Shown piece after piece: positions 11,970-22,361 of a DNA stretch of 64,000 nt (positions are counted from its first letter, which is position 1; every line of letters starts with the position of its first letter). Made by a program: the position numbers and the translations under genes. This DNA comes from Chamaecrista fasciculata (lineage: Eukaryota > Streptophyta > Magnoliopsida > Fabales > Fabaceae): assembly GCA_003254925.1 (NCBI GenBank), contig QANZ01045544.1, forward strand, positions 1 to 64,000, read 5' to 3'. Below the pieces are notes generated by a model. The model made no database searches, was not told the DNA's origin, and saw only the letters and a program-made list of their open reading frames with translations.

Positions 11970-14146
11970 TGTTGGAGATTATGGAGCAAACGCAGCAGAA
12001 AAATGTAAAATTAAAATTTTTACAAAACTTATAATCTCCTCCATAGGATCCACTACTTGTGTTTATACCAGCGAGAAAAGATGTTTACCTAAATGAAACG
12101 GTTGCTTTGAAAAACGCGATTCCAAGAAGTCCACAGACTCGTGTCCTTCCTCTGTAGGTGATCCACACGAACAGTTTGGCAGATACTCAGGTGCTAGCCT
12201 CCAATCTCTTCTCCAAGAGATTATGGGAACGGATCTACAATCTTGGAATTTCAAGAACACTTCTTGAAATATCCAAGAACCCAAAGTGGCGCACCAAGAA
12301 ACAATTTCTTGGCCACTCTTGCTCTAGGTTTTGGCGCCTCTAATCACTCTCACACACAAATCGCCGCTAAAACCTTAAGTTTTAGGGTTAGTCGAACTCA
12401 CCCTCTTCTCCTCTTTGGTTAGGCAACTTTCTCCCTTTTCTCTTAGAATAGGCGACTTGTCTCTTGTGTTTTAGGCTAGGCGACTTTGTGTGTATTTATA
12501 GAGTCTTCATTCCTCAAATTAGGGAATCACCAAGTCTTGATTATAAGATTACATTAATATTATAATTCAAAATTAAAAGGCAATCTTAATTTAAATTTCT
12601 AGATCATATCTTGAAATCCAGAATGCACAATTCTCATTGGTCGGAATGAGTCAAGAGGATTTGAATTCTTAATTAAAATATTACATTAATATCTTAATTT
12701 AAATTCAAAATGCATTCTTGAAATTCAAAATGCAAGATCAAATCTTGCATTTGAATCTTTGAAGAATGCGCCACCCTCCTTGTTATCTTATAGGAATTTA
12801 ATAAATAAGAAAACAATCCTAACTCTTAGGAAGTTATAATCTTATTAATATCCTTAACAAATTGAATTAAAATATTACCCTAATATCTTAATTCAAATTT
12901 GAATCTTGAATTCAAATTCAAATCTTGAATTCAAGTTTAAATCTTGAATTCAAATTAACAAAATCATATTTCATTAATCTAATTCAAGAGTGAGGCGCCA
13001 CCCTCCTCTTGTTATCCTTCAATATTAGAGAATTTAATAAATCAATAATCCCCTAACTCTTAGGAGACTTAGTCAATTGATTATTCCCTAATATTTTAAA
13101 CAAGAATTCAATTGTAAATAGATTAATCAAATTAACTATTTAACAATTAATATATTTAAACTTGTCTAACAAATTTAAATATCACAAATGTAGATTTTTT
13201 TTAAGACAAGACTTCATGTCCTAAGACATTCAACTATGTCTTAAATTGTGTCACTAAAGTGACTCACGAATTAAACCCTAATTCGTGTCCCATTACAGTA
13301 TCTTGATCCTGCTCATGTGTGACCCAGTAGGCCTCACGTGAAATTGTCAGCAAGCCATCTCCATGACGCACAAGTCGAGAGCGGACTCTAGCAAGCCATC
13401 ACGACTACCCAAAACACGTGAGTTATCGTTTTAACATTAACGACTTAACCTTAGTACCACCTTGTCATAATCCCTATTGTCACACGATATTTTGGTCATG
13501 GATAAGGCATGGGAAAGTCATCATTGTAATCCAAACGATAACTTTCTCGATTCCTTAAGTTAGTCCCATTACCTTGTGTGGCCACACATTCCTTGGACAA
13601 ACTCATCGAGGGGCCCAGTCAAATATCTCTCAACTTAATGAGGGACAAAATTGCTTATTGATCAACCACATTCCTCAGCACGGCAAACAACTAAACCCGT
13701 ACTAAGCCTGTATGGCTACCCTGTTATGGGCAACGTTGGACTAGGCCAAAGTTCAGCATCTACAACGCCGGAATAATGAAGACCCCAGGTCTAAGGGCAT
13801 CGTGACAAGTATACAGAAGAGGCTAGCTCATGACTAAACCCATGCAGGACCCTCTGGGTCGGTCCAGCAACTTGTAACCCTTTACATAATTGCACCATGA
13901 CTCTCGAGAAGCATCACATGCGTGTATCTCTATACATCGAAGTCATGCTGGTCTTAGTTCATTCACGTTCCCACGTGAATAATCGACCAGGGACAGTTTA
14001 GAATAATTATCACATAATTAATCAAGGATTGTTATCACAGTAAACATGCTAATAATATGATAACGACATAATTTATCATTCATAAATCAATCAAACAATA
14101 TGTCCATACATATAAAATGATTGGCCTTAGGGCACAATCTCCATCA
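11970..14146 (-). mobile_element. Cop-1 5' LTR of copy D
   Basis: Complete-looking minus-strand LTR of about 2177 bp; in LTR sense it begins TGATGGAGATTG (the right end at 14146) and it adjoins its primer-binding site on the left. It carries both conserved hairpins at 13250-13287. ATATT at 14147-14151 is the expected target duplication, but its partner is lost. Confidence 0.88.
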
Positions 14147-14151
14147 ATATT

Positions 14152-14482
14152 CCTAAGAGATACGTGCGCCGCGGGATTCACCTATGTTGAGCCAGCGGCC
14201 CACATGGCGGCGCAAGGATATCTTGTGCTCGACATGATCTTCTAGAATATTCTGCTATTTCCTTCTTGGTTTGGTCCTATTTGGATATTTGAAACACTGA
14301 ATAAACCATTAAGTAGCACATATTTATAAAGTACAATAAATAAACTCTAATTAACTCTTTTTATCCACTTTATTCCACCATACCTTAGTGTTGCCCTTAG
14401 CATATTAATTGGTCTAATTCTAATATATTATTATTATAAACACACCAAAAGAAGGCCAAATAACTTGTTCACTTTTGGGCTG
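14152..14482. other. Unassigned intergenic sequence
   Basis: No coding potential or recognised repeat. The first 80 bp are GC-rich (GCGCCGCGGGATTCACC) and the rest is AT-rich. It lies between the Cop-1 LTR and the tail of another copia element and may be the decayed interior of the latter. Confidence 0.4.
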
Positions 14483-15282
14483 ATCAAACACATAAGTACT
14501 AAAGAAATGTTGGCTAATCCTTTAACTAAAGGGATGCATCCTAAAGGGTTTAGGGATCATGTACCACATATGGGACTTAGGTCTCAATTTTCGTTGTTAG
14601 ACTAGTTGAGCTAAGTCAAAATAATAAAATTCAGTTTTTGTTAAGTTTATTTTCTTGAATTATGTATACATTATGAACAAGAATAATAAACATTTGTGTA
14701 AGAACCTGAGTAAACATATCAGGTATGTTCATAAAGTATTTGCCATCTTTGAGTTCAGAGTTATGTTGCTTAGTGATACATGGAAAGTAATACTCGTTGT
14801 TAAGAGGACTTACTGCTATGATCCTAGTAATATAATTTTGATTATTTGTTGTGAATGTTGAAACTTGTCACTCGGGCCAAGTGGGAGAATGTAAGTTTTT
14901 TTATCTTTTGGCATTCTGTTCAGTTTCATTTTCTTATTTAAAAAGTGATAATGGCCCTTATGACAATTGATGAATTATAAATCTCCATTATTTTGGTTTA
15001 ATGTGAAAGTTAGATATTTGTGGATGGTTACAATTCTTGGGCTCTATAAAAGGGGTATTCTCTTTGATGGGAAGGTATGCTAATCCTTGAGAGTTCTATG
15101 TGAGTGGTCTGACTTGAGATTACTTTGCCTTGTTTCCATCACGATTAGTAATTCGTCAGTCAGAAAAACTGCTTGCTGATATTATCAAATAGCTATGGCG
15201 GGAGGTTGGTATAATTATTTATTCGTTTATTTTATATGTTAGATTAATTGTGAGACATGATTATTTTACTTGTGTTCTTACA
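14483..15282 (+). mobile_element. Ty1/copia 3' end: RNase H tail, polypurine tract, 393-bp 3' LTR
   Basis: 14483-14605 encodes a copia RNase H C-terminus (MLANPLTKGMHPKGFRDHV, compare the usual LADPLTKGLP pattern) ending in a stop. A polypurine tract, AAGTGGGAGAA, lies at 14879-14889. The 3' LTR follows at 14890-15282 with perfect inverted ends TGTAAG/CTTACA and a TATA box CTATAAAAGG near 15044. The element is unrelated to Cop-1 and older, and its 5' part is missing. Confidence 0.75.
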
Positions 15283-15297
15283 TATATGCTATTAAGG

Positions 15298-15400
15298 GTG
15301 CACAAACCCCGGGCCGGACCGGGCCTCAAGCAAACTCGGGACCCGGCCCGGTTACTGTTGGACCGGGGTCGCCGGGCCGAAATCGGGCCAAATTTTTTTA
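15298..15400. repeat. GC-rich CCGGGCC-repeat segment, possible DNA-transposon end
   Basis: GGGTGCACAAACC followed by several CCCGGGCCGG/GGACCCGGCCC blocks, sharply GC-rich in AT-rich DNA. Ends of this type occur in some plant hAT-like elements, but no matching inverted end was found nearby, so the class is not established. Confidence 0.25.
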
Positions 15401-15444
15401 AAAAATTATTATTCTAAGACAATCAAATTTCAAGTCAAAATATA

Positions 15445-15968
15445 TTATGGCCAAAACTTCAAATTGGTCCTTTATGTATGAGGTGAATTTCAAATTTGTC
15501 CCTTATGTTTTATTGTTCTTATATGTTTCTATAGTTTCTAAAATTAGTCCCAAACCTACTTTTGAGATGCGATTTGACCTCATTTGCTATCAATTTCAAT
15601 TGAGAATAGAAAGAACTCTATCTTCAAGAGTTTGCATATAGTTTTGAACTCGTGACATTTGGATCGGACTTGTAATGAGAGCAATTTTGCTTGTTAGACC
15701 GTGCAATGACTTATTCAATTTTAGGACTTGATTTAACCTTATTTGTTAACGGCCCCAAAGTGTTCATCGAAAGAAACCTGTAGATCTGAATTTGTCACGT
15801 TTGAACTTAGACTCTAAGATTACAATCCAGATACTCCTCGATGGACCCTCAGAACCATTGTCCATGGTTGCCAGTAAACGAGAGATATATATCACTTTCA
15901 ATATTTTTAGGACCAATTTGAAATTATCCCCTTGTATAGTGGACCAATTTGATGTTTTGGCCAAATAT
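15445..15968. mobile_element. Foldback/MULE-like non-autonomous DNA element
   Basis: The two ends are inverted copies: TGGCCAAAACTTCAAATTGG at about 15449 and the complement of GACCAATTTGATGTTTTGGC near 15941-15960. Similarity extends about 75 bp inward through repeated CAAATTGGTCC motifs. This explains why reading frames on opposite strands both begin MAKTSNWS. There is no transposase. Target duplications were not resolved. Confidence 0.6.
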
Positions 15969-16066
15969 TAATGATATTTGTACAAGGCTATATACAAGAA
16001 AATTTACATTCTAAATAACTCATTCTCCAGAATATATAAATCTCGGACATGCAATTTCTAATTTCT

Positions 16067-16067
<1 letters not shown>

Positions 16068-16147
<80 letters not shown>
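16068..16147. repeat. (GA)n microsatellite
   Basis: About 80 bp of uninterrupted GA dinucleotides, ending at an ambiguous base (N) at 16148, so the true length is uncertain. Confidence 0.95.
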
Positions 16148-16570
16148 NATATTTGTTTAAGAGTATAATTAATTATTGTAGTAACATCATGAAGCTTACT
16201 CGATTTGAATTGAATTATTGAACGACAAAATTCCTTTCTTTGCTTAGGATCTATTTTATCAAAGTACGGTCAAACTACCTCCAATTCAAAGGAGACTTAT
16301 GTCTTAGATTTTTTTTTTCTTAAAATGAAATAGAAAATAGTATTTAAATATCAGAAAATGTGTATTTTTTTTTTCATATTAGTTATTTTGAAAATACATT
16401 TACCAGTAAAAAAAAGCTAAGTGACAGGTTGATGGAAACTATGGTGTAATTAATGTTTGAAATTTCTTTATAATATTGTTTTAAAAAATTAATATCATAA
16501 ACTTACTAGCTAGTAAATATGGAAGTTAAATTTATACTTTTATGACAGATTTTTGGTATAATATTTGATA

Positions 16571-16745
16571 CTAGAGGTTTTGTGTGCCCGTTTGTAAAAT
16601 AAATTAGGGATTAAATCGTTGACTTAATAAAAAAAGAAGAACAAAATAGTTCGTTTCTTCTTATTTTAATTACATTGTAATATTTTTATCTTAGTATAAG
16701 TGGGAGGACGACTAGAAGGCTTCTCCCACATATAATAATATATTA
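16571..16745 (-). mobile_element. Short Helitron-like repeat, copy 1
   Basis: On the minus strand this reads TATATGTGGGAGAAGCCTTC at the 5' side, a GC-rich hairpin (GTGGGAG...CTCCCAC), an AT-rich body of about 100 bp, then ACGGGCACACAAAACCTCTAG followed by T. The CTAG end next to T fits the Helitron 3' rule (CTRR, insertion at A/T). It is homologous to 42529-42720. It has no protein. Confidence 0.45.
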
Positions 16746-17010
16746 GGGGCTTGGCGTGCCCGTATGTTTGAATTATTTAAAGTTAAAGATTACATAAAAT
16801 TTTTTTTTTGATAAATGAGTAAGTTTGAGACCAATTTGAAAAATTATAAAAATATGTAAGATTCATTTAAAATAAATAAAATATTTCGGACCAATTTGAA
16901 ATTACCTCATATATTTAGAATAGATATTGGTATTTATTCATCTAAAACTAAAGTTAAATTTAGAAAATAAAAATGGAGGACGACCAGAAAGAGTGGAGCC
17001 AGATGTGTAT
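16743..17010 (-). mobile_element. Short Helitron-like repeat, copy 2, head-to-tail with copy 1
   Basis: The minus strand shows a 5'-side segment GGCTCC...CTGGTCGTCCTCC (16970-17005), an AT-rich body, and a 3'-type end CGGGCACGCCAAGCCCCTAA followed by T at 16743, exactly where copy 1 begins. The arrangement is typical of Helitron-like elements landing beside one another. The copy is diverged. Confidence 0.35.
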
Positions 17011-17489
17011 TAATTAAATGATTAATTAGTTTGACATTGATGTTGGATGCCAAATTAAATACAAATTGAAGAATTACAAATTTACAATATACAATATCAA
17101 ACAATTAAAATTTTCTTGTATATATATTTTTAAATTTGAAGTTTTTTTTTTAAATAGAGCTGACTGTTTTATCACAACAGTTCAAAACTTGAATTATATT
17201 ATTATAAAATTATTTGGTAAATCTTAATAAATTTATTTTGTACATGTTATGCTTGAACTTGAATAAATTTTTATATATATAGTGCTTGAAAATGCCGTTA
17301 TGATATAAGCTTGCTTAGCTAATTCCTTGGTGGTTCTTTGAACTTTGAAGTTTCCAACATTCTCCTTACATATCAGAGAGTTTTGACCACGTGAGATAAT
17401 TCTCGTCAATAATAAAAAATGTTGTTACAACTTACATCATAGATCTGGCTGCTTATTAATTATTTAAAAACAAAAGGGGAAAAGGCAAA
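17011..17489. other. AT-rich intergenic DNA
   Basis: No credible reading frame, RNA gene or repeat structure was seen; only poly-T/poly-A tracts and short TA runs. Confidence 0.6.
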
Positions 17490-17890
17490 TATTAATTATT
17501 TACTTTTGGTCAAAGGTTATTTTGGTCCTAAATGTATGTTTTGATGTTCATTTTGGTCTTTTATGTTTCAAAATATTCAAATTGGTCCTAAATATTGGTA
17601 AAATATTTTATTTTAGTCACAAACTATTGAATGTGATCATAATTTTCTCGATCATTTCAAGTTCAAATATAATGTGATAAGTCCAAAGCTACGTGTTGTA
17701 TTTAAAGAGTAATTAATTTATTTAGTTAGAATCGTTAGCAAACACGGTCAAATCATGTCCCGAAAGTGGGCCACTCATTTCATGGTTAAACAAGCAAAAT
17801 TGGTCATATTTATCACGTTTCAATTTTGATAGCAACGAATTCAAAGCTACAAGTTATTTTTGACCTTTTTTTTTTATTCTATTAGAACCG
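17490..17890. mobile_element. Half of a foldback element (same family as 22362-22853)
   Basis: Contains the same ordered end motifs as the element after the ERF gene: TTTTGGTCCTAAATGTATG, CATTTTGGTCTTTTATGTTTC, ATTCAAATTGGTCCTAAAT, CTATTGAATGTGAT. Only one arm is clear; an opposite arm was not found. Confidence 0.5.
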
Positions 17891-18311
17891 TCCACAAATG
17901 AGATTAAATTGAGTTAAAAAATGGGGTTGGGATTAAAAAGTAAAAAATTATGCATTGTTGGTAACTTAATAACTGCGATTAATGTAAATCACCATGCAAA
18001 CTTAATTGATTTGTACAATTAATTCCATGCAAACTTAATAACTTGATAACTTTGATATATGCCTCAAAGCCTCAACACTTTAATATATGATAACTTGTAC
18101 AATTCCTAATTTTCTCGCCTAAAGTCTTTTTTTTTTTAGAAAATAAGTAAATCCAATCATATATTAAATTTTGTGGGCCCATAAATCATCTATTGAATTT
18201 GTTGCATCTTCACTTTTCCTTACATATATTTATTTTACTATGTATTTATTTAATTAATTTATTTAATATGAATATTTATTAGATTTAATTAGTATATCAA
18301 TTCTTGATTAA

Positions 18312-18715
18312 ATTTCTGTAGTTTCAGTTTATATAATTAGATCCTATAACTTTATTTTATTTGTAATATACTTTTGTCTCTTAATAATTAATGAAAAGAA
18401 TCAAAGTAATAAATAAATAGATTTAATATATAATAATACGTATTATTATATATTAAATCTATTTATTTATATTCATTTTGATTCATTTTGATTTGCAGAA
18501 TAAATTTATGATTCTCTTTTCAAGGAAAGAAGTATACAATTTTTGAATGCATTTTTTGAAATAAAATATAACTATTTTACTGTAATTTTAAAAAATATAG
18601 TTCTTTTTTCAAAAGAAAGATATAATAAATATTGTTTGATTAAGCTATATGTTACAAAATTTTGTTATTACAAATAAAATGATTGTATAAAGACTAAACT
18701 ACAAAAATTAAATTA
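18312..18715. mobile_element. MITE-like inverted-repeat element with a perfect palindromic core
   Basis: Outer inverted ends pair TAAATTTCTGTAGTTTCAG (18314 onward) with the complement of ACTAAACTACAAAAATTAAA (near 18693-18712), and TTTATTTTATTTGTAAT on the left has a counterpart on the right. The centre (18409-18470) is a perfect palindrome of 31 bp per arm about an ACGT core. No protein. TIR boundaries are approximate. Confidence 0.45.
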
Positions 18716-19164
18716 TAAGACTTCATTAAAATTAATGAAAACTATAGAGATTGAGAAATAGGTCGTAACCACCAATCATGATTAATTAAAATCACTAATC
18801 TCATAAACTTTTTTTTTTCCATGAATGTAAATAATGAAAATTGATTATACACATTAGACATGATATTCGATGATTGAGAATCAAATTACAATTAATGTCA
18901 ATCTCATAAATTCATTGTGCTCATGACGAAATATGCATGGTGGATATCATGATTCCTTGATGATTAATGCAATTAATATAATTTTTTCTTTATATATATA
19001 TATATTTATTTAACTTCTATATGTAGAAATAACATTAATGGCCAAAATGCTTTTATAGAAAGTTATTTATGGTGGTTTTTTTTTATTAATGTCATCTCCA
19101 TTGATTGCTAATATTTTAAAGTTGACTTTTTATATAATTTAAATATTATTCATTCAGTATTTAT
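18716..19164. other. AT-rich intergenic DNA
   Basis: Nothing supported beyond simple TA and T tracts (for example near 18990-19010). Confidence 0.55.
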
Positions 19165-19166
19165 TA

Positions 19167-19436
19167 CTTCCTCCGGTTCTATATATCTGATGTTTTGGAG
19201 AACTTTTTTTGTTCTAAATATCGATGTTTTATAAATTCAAGAACATTAATTATTTTTTCACCATCTTATCCCTATTATATATAACAGAGTCATAAAAGAA
19301 TAAATATTTCCCAAGTAATTTAATAGGGATAATTTAGTCTTTTTATCTTATTTTTCTCTTCATTCTAGGTGAACTAGTCATTTTCTTAATTTGTGTGCAT
19401 TTACCTTAAACATCACATATATAGAACCGGAGGGAG
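19167..19436. mobile_element. Stowaway MITE (Tc1/mariner type)
   Basis: A 270-bp element with ends CTTCCTCCGGTTCTATATAT and ATATATAGAACCGGAGGGAG, inverted repeats of about 28 bp matching the plant Stowaway CTCCCTCCG signature. It is flanked by the TA target duplication at 19165-19166 and 19437-19438. It is non-autonomous, with no open frame. Confidence 0.85.
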
Positions 19437-19438
19437 TA

Positions 19439-20333
19439 GCATTTTATTAAAATATTGTTTATATTTCGAATTTTGCACATTAATGATTTATATTAATATT
19501 TTGCATGCAATTAATTATACAAATCAATTAACGCAAATCGCCAATTAATACAAATCGCCAATTAATGCAAATTGCAGTTTGACCTACGATTTCTTTATTT
19601 TTTTAAAAGAAATGAAAATAAACGGGTGCCACGTGGCACCCATATGCGGAATAATTTTTTTTTGGGTGATTAAAATATTTTTTTTATTTTTTTGTATTAT
19701 ATAAATAAAAAAACCACAAGAGAGATACATGTTCTCAAAGATAATATGAATTGATTATTATATATTTGTTGAAAGAAAATCATAAAATGAATTACGCTCC
19801 TACAGTATACAATTTCTCAAATGTGTCTTATTGTGCAAGTCATATATCATCTAAAAAGTTTGTTTTAAGATCTTTTTAACCTTATGACTCATACCAAGAG
19901 AGATATGTATTCTTAAAAAAAAATTTTAAAAAAATATTGATAAAAATGGGAGACTATGTGCTATGCCAAATTCCGTTAAATACTAATAGAATGAAAGCAC
20001 TTGTTAATTACGTTAAGCACAAGCCACCTGTTTAAGAATTTTCAAAGCATGAGATATCAAAATGAAATTGACCATAACTACGAAGTACTAAAAAATATGA
20101 TTTAGCCATAAAATTTTGTTGCATGCATATCGTATTTTTATTAGTTAACTTTGTATAACAAATATATATATATATATATATAAACTAATATAGTATTTCT
20201 GTTTTTGGCTTTCTAAAATTTTATTAAATGAAGGTAATTATATTCGAAACATGTTGAGAATTAAATGTAAACATATTTACTAGCGAAAATTTGAATATGA
20301 ATTTATCGCTTTTTGAGAATTTTTAGCTCCTTC
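19439..20333. other. AT-rich intergenic DNA with one short GC palindrome
   Basis: No gene seen. GGGTGCCACGTGGCACCC at 19624-19641 is a perfect 18-bp palindrome containing a CACGTG G-box core; a (TA)n run lies at about 20163-20183. Confidence 0.55.
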
Positions 20334-20346
20334 AACCTCATTGTGT

Positions 20347-20919
20347 ATTTATTATTTACTTTAACAATAACGTATTTGAGGCGGCCCTAAATCATCTCCT
20401 AATTGGTGAGAGAAAACCCTCCTCACCGTAAGAGTTTTTCTAAGTGAAACTTTAGGCCGCCGCTGTCTCAACGATGGTGGCCCAGCGAATCTGGACTAGG
20501 CATTCCACGACGGTTTCTGTCTTCCACAATGGCTTCCTGGTTTAATCTTGATTTTTGGGTGCTCTTCCATGACGTGGTTTCGTTTTATTATCTTATTATT
20601 GTTGCTTTGAGTCTGTTTATATCTTTTTTTGGAACAACCATTGGTGTTGCTTGTTGTCCTGTTTATGACTTTATTTATGTTTCCTGTTTTTTAGATGATT
20701 GTAGCTATAGTTGGATCCCTAGATCCACTAACTTGGCAGTTGATTATCTTGCCAATTTGTCTAAAAAGAGGATGAGTCCTCTTGGATGAGTTGTAAACCC
20801 CATCTAGTGTTGTTGTTTATGCTAGGGAGGAATTGACGATTTCTACGTTGTTTTCGTTTGTATCGTGTTTGGTTTTGCCTTACTTTTGAATGAATTATAT
20901 TTATAGCCAAGAAAAAATA
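20347..20919 (+). mobile_element. LINE-derived retroposon with 13-bp target duplication
   Basis: A 573-bp insertion flanked by direct repeats AACCTCATTGTGT at 20334-20346 and 20920-20932, with an A-rich 3' end (GCCAAGAAAAAAT). The first part is a GC-rich leader (AGGCGGCCC..., TTAGGCCGCCGCTGTC). The later part holds an open frame 20529-20789 whose C-terminus (SWIPRSTNLAVDYLANLS) resembles the tail of the RNase H domain of plant L1-type ORF2 proteins. RT and endonuclease are absent, so it looks like a LINE copy lacking most of its interior. The insertion itself is well supported; the LINE assignment rests on the short RNase H-like tail. Confidence 0.6.
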
Positions 20920-20932
20920 AACCTCATTGTGT

Positions 20933-21403
20933 TTTTTTTTTTTTAAAGAATCAAGGGGGATTCTCTTATTTTCTCAAGACATAAAGACTATTAAAACAAA
21001 TTTTATCTATACTAATAATTTTTCTTTCTTACAGATGACCTAATTCCAACTCAAGACAAAACAATACTAGAACTAGACTTACATGACTTATATATATTTA
21101 AATTAAACACATAGTAATAACTAGACCGGTATTGGTTAAGATTAGTTTAATTAAGAGTGTAAGTTAACCAATCACATATTCAGGCAAAAAAAAAAAACAC
21201 CAATCACAAATTCACACGTGAGGACAAGTGACTATTGTATTGACTACCCACTCCAAAGTCCAAACTTAAAGGCCACTCAATTAAATGAGAAGCTTCATGG
21301 AACGAAGCAATTAAGAGATTAAATAATAGAATTAATTAATCAATTAAAATACTTTTGGTTCCACAACCTCTCTCTTCAACCAAAAGGTATCATTACATAT
21401 CCA
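20933..21403. promoter_or_regulatory. Upstream region of the ERF gene
   Basis: No reading frame of note. Candidate regulatory words are a G-box core CACGTG at 21215-21220 and a W-box core TTGACT at 21240-21245, both within 200 bp of the TATA box. Such sites are bound by bHLH/bZIP and WRKY factors respectively; their use here is inference. Confidence 0.35.
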
Positions 21404-21413
21404 TATATAAATA
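21404..21413 (+). promoter_or_regulatory. TATA box of the ERF gene
   Basis: TATATAAATA located about 120 bp before the start codon, giving an expected transcription start near 21435-21445 and a 5' UTR of roughly 90 bp. Confidence 0.6.
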
Positions 21414-21531
21414 ACCCATAAATGTCAGTGCTAATGTGCTTCATTCCTAGTCATTACCACTTCTTCATTCATCACAATATTCTTCAATTCCTCTGATCTT
21501 GTTTGAAAATCAATTTGGCATATCAAGAATA

Positions 21532-22335
21532 ATGATGAAGACGGAGCAATCTCACAATCATCCTCCTCCTTTGGATTTAGATTTGGATTTGGAATCTCCA
21601 ATTCAACAATACTTGCAGCTTGATTTACATGATCCTACATCTACGTCTCTCCTCAATAATATCTTCTTTCATAATCATCATCATCACACTTTTACTTCTT
21701 CATCTTCTTCTTCTTCAAGTTCTTCATGCTCTCTAACTTCCACTAACTACCACAACACCTCCTCGCCGGAGCAGCCCGCAGTATTCCCCGGACACCACGC
21801 CGTGACCGCGACGGGGACCGTGCCGGTGGTTGTTAGTGACAATGGTAAAGATATTAATAGCAATATTAGCAACAACATTAATGTAGAGGGTGAGGCGCGT
21901 GAGGTCCACGCGCCGCCCCCGAGGTGGAGGAATTACCGGGGCGTGAGGCGCCGGCCATGGGGGAAGTTTGCGGCGGAGATCCGGGACCCGCAGAGGAACG
22001 GCTCGAGGATATGGCTGGGGACTTATGAGAGGGAGGAGGACGCGGCTTTGGCCTATGATAGGGCTGCCTTCAAGATGCGTGGAAGGAAAGCCAAGCTCAA
22101 TTTTCCACACCTTATTGGGTCCGATGATGTGGCGCCTCCCGAGCCCGAGCGAGTGGGCGTCGGGCGCAAGAGGCGGTCGCCGGAGCTGGAGCCTGAGTCG
22201 AGCTCGTCTCCGCCGTCAATGTGTGCATCTGATGATCAAGATGATCATGGTCATAGGACAAAGACCACCAAGAACAGCCTGGCTGGTCTGCTTAATAAAT
22301 TGGCAAAGAATAGGAGCCATGTTGGAGGGTTTTGA
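21532..22335 (+). CDS. AP2/ERF transcription factor, ERF subfamily (group IX-like)
   Basis: Intron-less gene for a nuclear DNA-binding protein of 267 residues. The AP2/ERF domain spans residues 134-195 ([20 protein letters not shown] at its start) with the diagnostic ERF residues Ala147 and Asp152 (domain positions 14 and 19) that favour GCC-box DNA. The [20 protein letters not shown] stretch and a downstream PEPERV...RKRRSPE basic region (about 202-217, likely nuclear localisation) resemble group IX factors such as the NtERF2/AtERF1-2 type, which act in jasmonate, ethylene and defence responses. The N-terminus has two LxLxL motifs (14-20 and 28-32), a His run (47-52) and a ten-Ser run (56-65). 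The start is the first ATG of an ATGATG pair; the frame opens further upstream only through non-ATG codons. Group assignment is by recalled motifs, so the exact orthologue is open. Confidence 0.95.
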   Translation: MMKTEQSHNHPPPLDLDLDLESPIQQYLQLDLHDPTSTSLLNNIFFHNHHHHTFTSSSSSSSSSSCSLTSTNYHNTSSPEQPAVFPGHHAVTATGTVPVVVSDNGKDINSNISNNINVEGEAREVHAPPPRWRNYRGVRRRPWGKFAAEIRDPQRNGSRIWLGTYEREEDAALAYDRAAFKMRGRKAKLNFPHLIGSDDVAPPEPERVGVGRKRRSPELEPESSSSPPSMCASDDQDDHGHRTKTTKNSLAGLLNKLAKNRSHVGGF

Positions 22336-22361
22336 TTTTAAAATGAACAAGAAACAAAAAA

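Noticed and set aside
15447-15964. Two opposite-strand frames both starting MAKTSNWS, looking like a conserved protein pair
   Set aside because: The match is caused by inverted terminal repeats of one transposon.
21499-21531. Upstream extension of the ERF frame
   Set aside because: The apparent start at 21499 is TTG, not ATG; the first ATG in frame is 21532.
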